Shown here one piece after another: positions 60,811 to 64,000 of a DNA stretch of 64,000 nt. The first letter of the stretch is position 1. Every line of letters begins with the position of its first letter. Location: contig CAJUKZ010000006.1 in the NCBI GenBank assembly GCA_910586995.1, positions 1-64,000 of the forward strand. Reading direction: 5' to 3'. The position numbers and the translations under genes were made by a program. The DNA comes from an uncultured Muribaculaceae bacterium. Its GTDB lineage: Bacteria > Bacteroidota > Bacteroidia > Bacteroidales > Muribaculaceae. Under the pieces are notes generated by a model that worked only from the letters and a program-made list of their open reading frames with translations, was not told where the DNA came from and did no database searches.

Positions 60811-62408
60811 TTCTTGTCTTGGTCGGAAGATTTGGTTTCTGGGTTTATCTTAACGAAAAATGTTTCCTCTGACGGAGGTATCAGTGCGGCAAAGACACGT
60901 CCGGCGGGTGATATGAACTTGCGCCGGGCCACTGTCAGTTCTCTGCCATCTTGAGTCTTGACCTTGTATTTGGCCTGAATGGATGGGTCTGAGGGAGTCA
61001 CGTAGCCATTGCCTATTCTCGTGAACGGATAGAGTGGCGATGATGAGGGCGACGGTCCTTTGATAGAGTCTATCTTCGTGAACTGTTCTTCGGTGAGTGC
61101 GGTGAATGGCTTGCGTGTTCCGCAGCGCGAGATTCCCAGCAATCGCCATTCATAATCCGCGCCCTCGAGTGTAGGTACTTGCGAGTATACGAATGGTTTG
61201 AGCCATGCGGGCGATTCGCTGTAGTTGTAGCGCACCGTGCCTGTCTTCGATGTCCGGTAGGCCGTGAGCGCGTCTCTTATGGTGCGGTATTGTCTGATGT
61301 GTTCGGCTGTTGCAAATGCCTGATGTATGGCCATAAGGCATGCCAGAGTGGCTATTACAGAGAGAATTGCTCCTTTGGCTGGCCTTACAAGTGGTGCTGC
61401 TGCGCGGCCGAGCAGAATTGCCGAAAACAGTTCTATAGCCGTGAATGCGCGGGGTGCTGTATGAGCAATCACGCCCATCGCTAAAGATAGCAGCAATGCG
61501 GTCAGTATCACGTAGTTCTGCTTGCAGAACCTGATGGTAGCTTTCGTAGCTGCGCAAATGCATATCAAACCTGTGATAATTAGCATCCACAGCAGTTTGA
61601 GTGAGAGCAGCACGTCTATGAAGCTCGACAGCGTCTCAGTGGCCTGGGTTGCCCTGATCCAGTTGCCTGGCGACGCCAACATGATTGTCGAGCCGATCCA
61701 CAGCGGTATGGCAAGCATTCGTGCCGTCTTATTGAAGCGCTTGATATTCAGTGCGAAATATAAGAATATAGCGCCGGACAGTGGAAACGCAAAAGCTTCG
61801 TTGCTCCATCCCGTCAGTAGCCCGAGTATGCACAGGCCCGCGGATCTTAGGAAAGTCAGTTTTATCGGTTCGCAGGATTGCGATTTGCCGAGTTCCAGCA
61901 GCAGAGCAAGCGACGCGAGCGATGGCCATAGATAGTTAAGTGACAGATTTATGGAGGTCCACAGTCTGCCGGGCGATGGAAACAGATATAGGAAAGCGAT
62001 CACAGCGATCAGTGCAGCCATCGCATATTCCTGTTTATGAGGAGGCAATGTGAGTCTCAGAAACAGCAGTATGGTCGCGGCAAAAGCGATTGCATTCAGG
62101 ATATAGAAAATACTGAGTCCGCGTTTGGCAGCTATCATCTGTTCGACAAAATGCACAGGGATTCTGCCGTTGACACACATATAGTGGTTGACCTGCGATT
62201 CCACTACGTCGGCTGTGGTTTTTACGGGCTTCAGATTGTTGAAATTGAAATAGTTCTGTCCGGGTTTAAGCTCGAATTTATAGTAGTAGCGCAGTTCGTC
62301 CCCGATGCAGATATGATTGGCAGAACGGATATATATCATTATGGCCGCGAAAATTATTATCGCCGCCGCCCACGTGGATTCCTTTCTGAGCGTTTCGAGG
62401 ATCTTCAT
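60807..62408 (-). CDS. DUF6056-type polytopic membrane protein (GtrII-like)
   Basis: A 533-residue membrane protein with about ten TM helices in residues 10-400 and a C-terminal periplasmic part (about 400-533). The FNFNNLKPV and GWSNEAFAFPLSGAIFLYFA segments match the DUF6056 family, polytopic proteins that resemble glycan-modifying glucosyltransferases of the Gtr systems. It overlaps GtrB-like and FNT genes by four bases on each side, so the three are translationally coupled. Confidence 0.75.
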   Translation of the reverse strand: MKILETLRKESTWAAAIIIFAAIMIYIRSANHICIGDELRYYYKFELKPGQNYFNFNNLKPVKTTADVVESQVNHYMCVNGRIPVHFVEQMIAAKRGLSIFYILNAIAFAATILLFLRLTLPPHKQEYAMAALIAVIAFLYLFPSPGRLWTSINLSLNYLWPSLASLALLLELGKSQSCEPIKLTFLRSAGLCILGLLTGWSNEAFAFPLSGAIFLYFALNIKRFNKTARMLAIPLWIGSTIMLASPGNWIRATQATETLSSFIDVLLSLKLLWMLIITGLICICAATKATIRFCKQNYVILTALLLSLAMGVIAHTAPRAFTAIELFSAILLGRAAAPLVRPAKGAILSVIATLACLMAIHQAFATAEHIRQYRTIRDALTAYRTSKTGTVRYNYSESPAWLKPFVYSQVPTLEGADYEWRLLGISRCGTRKPFTALTEEQFTKIDSIKGPSPSSSPLYPFTRIGNGYVTPSDPSIQAKYKVKTQDGRELTVARRKFISPAGRVFAALIPPSEETFFVKINPETKSSDQDKK

Positions 62409-63370
62409 TTGCTACGGTATGCGGTTGCTTTTTCTCCGTCGACCTCGCGGACGAAATAAGGAGGCCGGTGCTTTACTTCGTTGAAAATACGGCCCACATA
62501 CTCCCCGAGAATCCCGAGGGTGAGCAACTGGACCCCGCCGAGAAATAGCATTACGGTCATTATGGTAGGGAATCCGGCCTGGGGATCGCCGTAGATTGCA
62601 GCCTTCGCGAATACCCACACCATATATATAAAGGCTATGGCTGATACTACGAGCCCCATCACGGTAGCTATGCGCAGCGGTGCTGTCGTGTAGCTTGTAA
62701 CACCGTCTACAGCCAGTCCGGCAAGCGACCGCATGTTCCATTTTGTCTGTCCGGCCTCGCGGTCCTGTTGGTCGAACTCGAAAGAAGCTTTTTTGAAACC
62801 TATCTGGCAATACAGTCCCTTGGTGTAGCGCTGGCATTCGCGCATGGCGGTCAGGGCGTCGATGCAAACGCGGTCGAGCAATCGGAAGTCGCCGGTGTTT
62901 TGCAGCACCGGGATTCGGGTGGTTTTCTGGAGTATGCGGTAATACATCAGCGACAGTTTCTTCCTGATCCACGGCTCGCGTCCGCGTTGCCGGCGCACTC
63001 CATACACGTCGTCGTAGCCCTTTTCCCACAGGCTTATCATACGTGGTATCTCCTCGGGCGGATGCTGCAGATCGCTGTCCATTATCACCACGCAGTTGCC
63101 TTTCGCGTAGTCCATGCCGGCGAGCATAGCCGTCTCTTTGCCGAAGTTGCGCGATAAGTCCACGTAGTGCCATCTGCTGTCGCGCCGGTGCATCTGCATC
63201 AGCATTGCCAATGTGGAGTCGGTGCTTCCGTCGTTCACCGTCAGCACTTCCCACCTGTAGTCCGGCATCGAATCCATCACGGCATTTAGCCTCCCGAACA
63301 GAGCCGGAAGCGATTCTTGCTCGTTGTAGCAGGGAATGAGTATAGTTATCAGCTTGGAATTGTGGTTCAT
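62405..63370 (-). CDS. GtrB-like polyprenyl-phosphate glycosyltransferase
   Basis: A 321-residue GT2 of the dolichol-phosphate mannosyltransferase group. ILIPCYNEQESLPALFGRLN and VVIMDSDLQHPPEEIPRMIS (DxD and QHPPE signature) lead into two C-terminal TM helices (about 228-250 and 265-290) that hold it at the membrane. It transfers a sugar to undecaprenyl phosphate. First gene of the operon; the ATG lies seven bases after a TAATTTTG box. Confidence 0.92.
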   Translation of the reverse strand: MNHNSKLITILIPCYNEQESLPALFGRLNAVMDSMPDYRWEVLTVNDGSTDSTLAMLMQMHRRDSRWHYVDLSRNFGKETAMLAGMDYAKGNCVVIMDSDLQHPPEEIPRMISLWEKGYDDVYGVRRQRGREPWIRKKLSLMYYRILQKTTRIPVLQNTGDFRLLDRVCIDALTAMRECQRYTKGLYCQIGFKKASFEFDQQDREAGQTKWNMRSLAGLAVDGVTSYTTAPLRIATVMGLVVSAIAFIYMVWVFAKAAIYGDPQAGFPTIMTVMLFLGGVQLLTLGILGEYVGRIFNEVKHRPPYFVREVDGEKATAYRSK

Positions 63371-63377
63371 CGCGCCA

Positions 63378-63385
63378 CAAAATTA
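63378..63385 (-). promoter_or_regulatory. -7 box of the GtrB-like operon
   Basis: Minus-strand TAATTTTG ends seven bases before the ATG at 63370, giving a nearly leaderless mRNA. Confidence 0.55.
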
Positions 63386-63416
63386 CGCAAAATTTTCTAA
63401 ACCCCGGAAGTTTTGC

Positions 63417-63424
63417 TAATTTTG
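63417..63424 (+). promoter_or_regulatory. -7 box of guaA
   Basis: TAATTTTG, 30 bases before the ATG at 63455; divergent from the glycosyltransferase promoter 31 bases away. Confidence 0.55.
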
Positions 63425-63454
63425 CACAATAATCCTTTTGAACCCAGACTACAG

Positions 63455-64000
63455 ATGCAAGAGAAAATTGTAATTCTCGATTTCGGTTCGCAGACCACGC
63501 AGCTCATAGGCCGCAGGGTGCGCGAACTGAACCAGTATTGCGAGATTGTTCCTTACAACAAGTTTCCTGCCGACGATCCCTCGGTCATCGGTGTAATCCT
63601 TTCCGGCAGTCCGTTCTCAGTCTACGACGAGAAGTCATTCAAGCCCGATCTCTCGGCCATCCGAGGCCGTTATCCGGTGCTGGGTATCTGCTATGGCGCC
63701 CAGTATCTTTCGTGGGTGTCGGGCGGAAGTGTCGAGCCTGCCGGCTCGCGTGAGTACGGTCGTGCCCGGCTTTGCGGGGTAGATGCCGGCTGTGCCTTAT
63801 TCAAGGGTATCTCCGACGGCGCTCAGGTGTGGATGAGTCATGGCGACACCATCACATCCGTGCCCGACAGTTTTAAGGTAGTGGCTTCTACCGACAAGGT
63901 GCGTATCGCGGCTTTCGCTGTCGAAGGCGAACCCACATGGGGAGTGCAGTTCCATCCCGAGGTTTTCCACAGCGAGTGCGGAACGCAACTGTTGCGCAAT
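63455..64000 (+). CDS. guaA: GMP synthase, N-terminal part (cut by the window end)
   Basis: The 182 codons in view are the glutamine amidotransferase domain: ILDFGSQTTQLIGRRVREL, VLGICYGAQYLS with the nucleophilic Cys, and GVQFHPEVFHSE with the catalytic His-x-Glu. GMP synthase converts XMP to GMP with ammonia from glutamine. The ATP-pyrophosphatase half lies beyond the window. The QTTQLIGRRVREL start is the guaA form rather than another amidotransferase. Confidence 0.93.
   Translation, partial: MQEKIVILDFGSQTTQLIGRRVRELNQYCEIVPYNKFPADDPSVIGVILSGSPFSVYDEKSFKPDLSAIRGRYPVLGICYGAQYLSWVSGGSVEPAGSREYGRARLCGVDAGCALFKGISDGAQVWMSHGDTITSVPDSFKVVASTDKVRIAAFAVEGEPTWGVQFHPEVFHSECGTQLLRN

Noticed and set aside
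62412..63380. Second long open frame on the same strand as the GtrB-like gene
   Set aside because: Arg- and Pro-rich, no family; the other frame carries the GT2 motifs and the TM helices.

Overview
The window comes from a Bacteroidales chromosome. Many genes are preceded by the Bacteroidota -7 box TAnnTTTG, sometimes with TTG about 20 bases upstream. The gene families also fit: SusB-like GH97, GLPGLI protein with its barrel partner, GldH, BspA-type leucine-rich lipoproteins, and the rplM-rpsI-rpsB-tsf order. The overall look suggests a gut Bacteroidales such as Muribaculaceae, but the family is an inference. I saw no rRNA or tRNA gene and no CRISPR array.

Region 1 (1-5.7 kb) is a decayed mobile or defence island. 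It holds the start of a frameshifted mobilization (MobV/Pre-like) gene, about 1.2 kb of DNA without a recognisable gene, a two-gene unit with a putative phage abortive infection membrane protein (putAbiC family) and an unknown partner, an AlbA/Schlafen-type ATPase regulator, and a tyrosine recombinase broken by a stop codon and a frameshift.

Region 2 (5.8-14.5 kb) is accessory. A canonical promoter drives a strongly structured RNA of about 200 nt that leads into an inositol-monophosphatase gene and a tightly packed run of small enzymes (YciI, tautomerase, GrpB, flavodoxin-like reductase, AraC regulator, chloramphenicol-acetyltransferase-like protein). A second AraC regulator, a small haem-type membrane protein, a GNAT gene overlapped by a 65-residue upstream ORF (possible toxin-antitoxin pair), a second YciI copy with an AlkD-like DNA glycosylase, and a KilA-N protein follow.

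Region 3 (14.5-25.6 kb) is an envelope-signalling block: two histidine kinase/response regulator pairs facing each other, each with outer-membrane barrel genes on its outer side, plus a 44-residue lipoprotein. Region 4 (25.6-34.2 kb) has a bile-salt-hydrolase/penicillin-acylase-type enzyme, a TolC-HlyD-two ABC-2 permease export operon, and a GH97 glucosidase.

Region 5 (34.2-64 kb) is mostly core: ribosomal proteins and EF-Ts with structured leaders, thioredoxin-fold proteins, asd, HIT protein, greA, zapB-like/zapA, a candidate structured RNA, rny, a PSP1 protein, gldH, M24 peptidase, CCA/poly(A) polymerase, queD-queE, glycosyltransferase, metH, ferredoxin, two BspA-like lipoproteins, class II aldolase, a three-gene operon (formate/nitrite channel, DUF6056-type membrane protein, GtrB-like glycosyltransferase), and the start of guaA cut by the window end.
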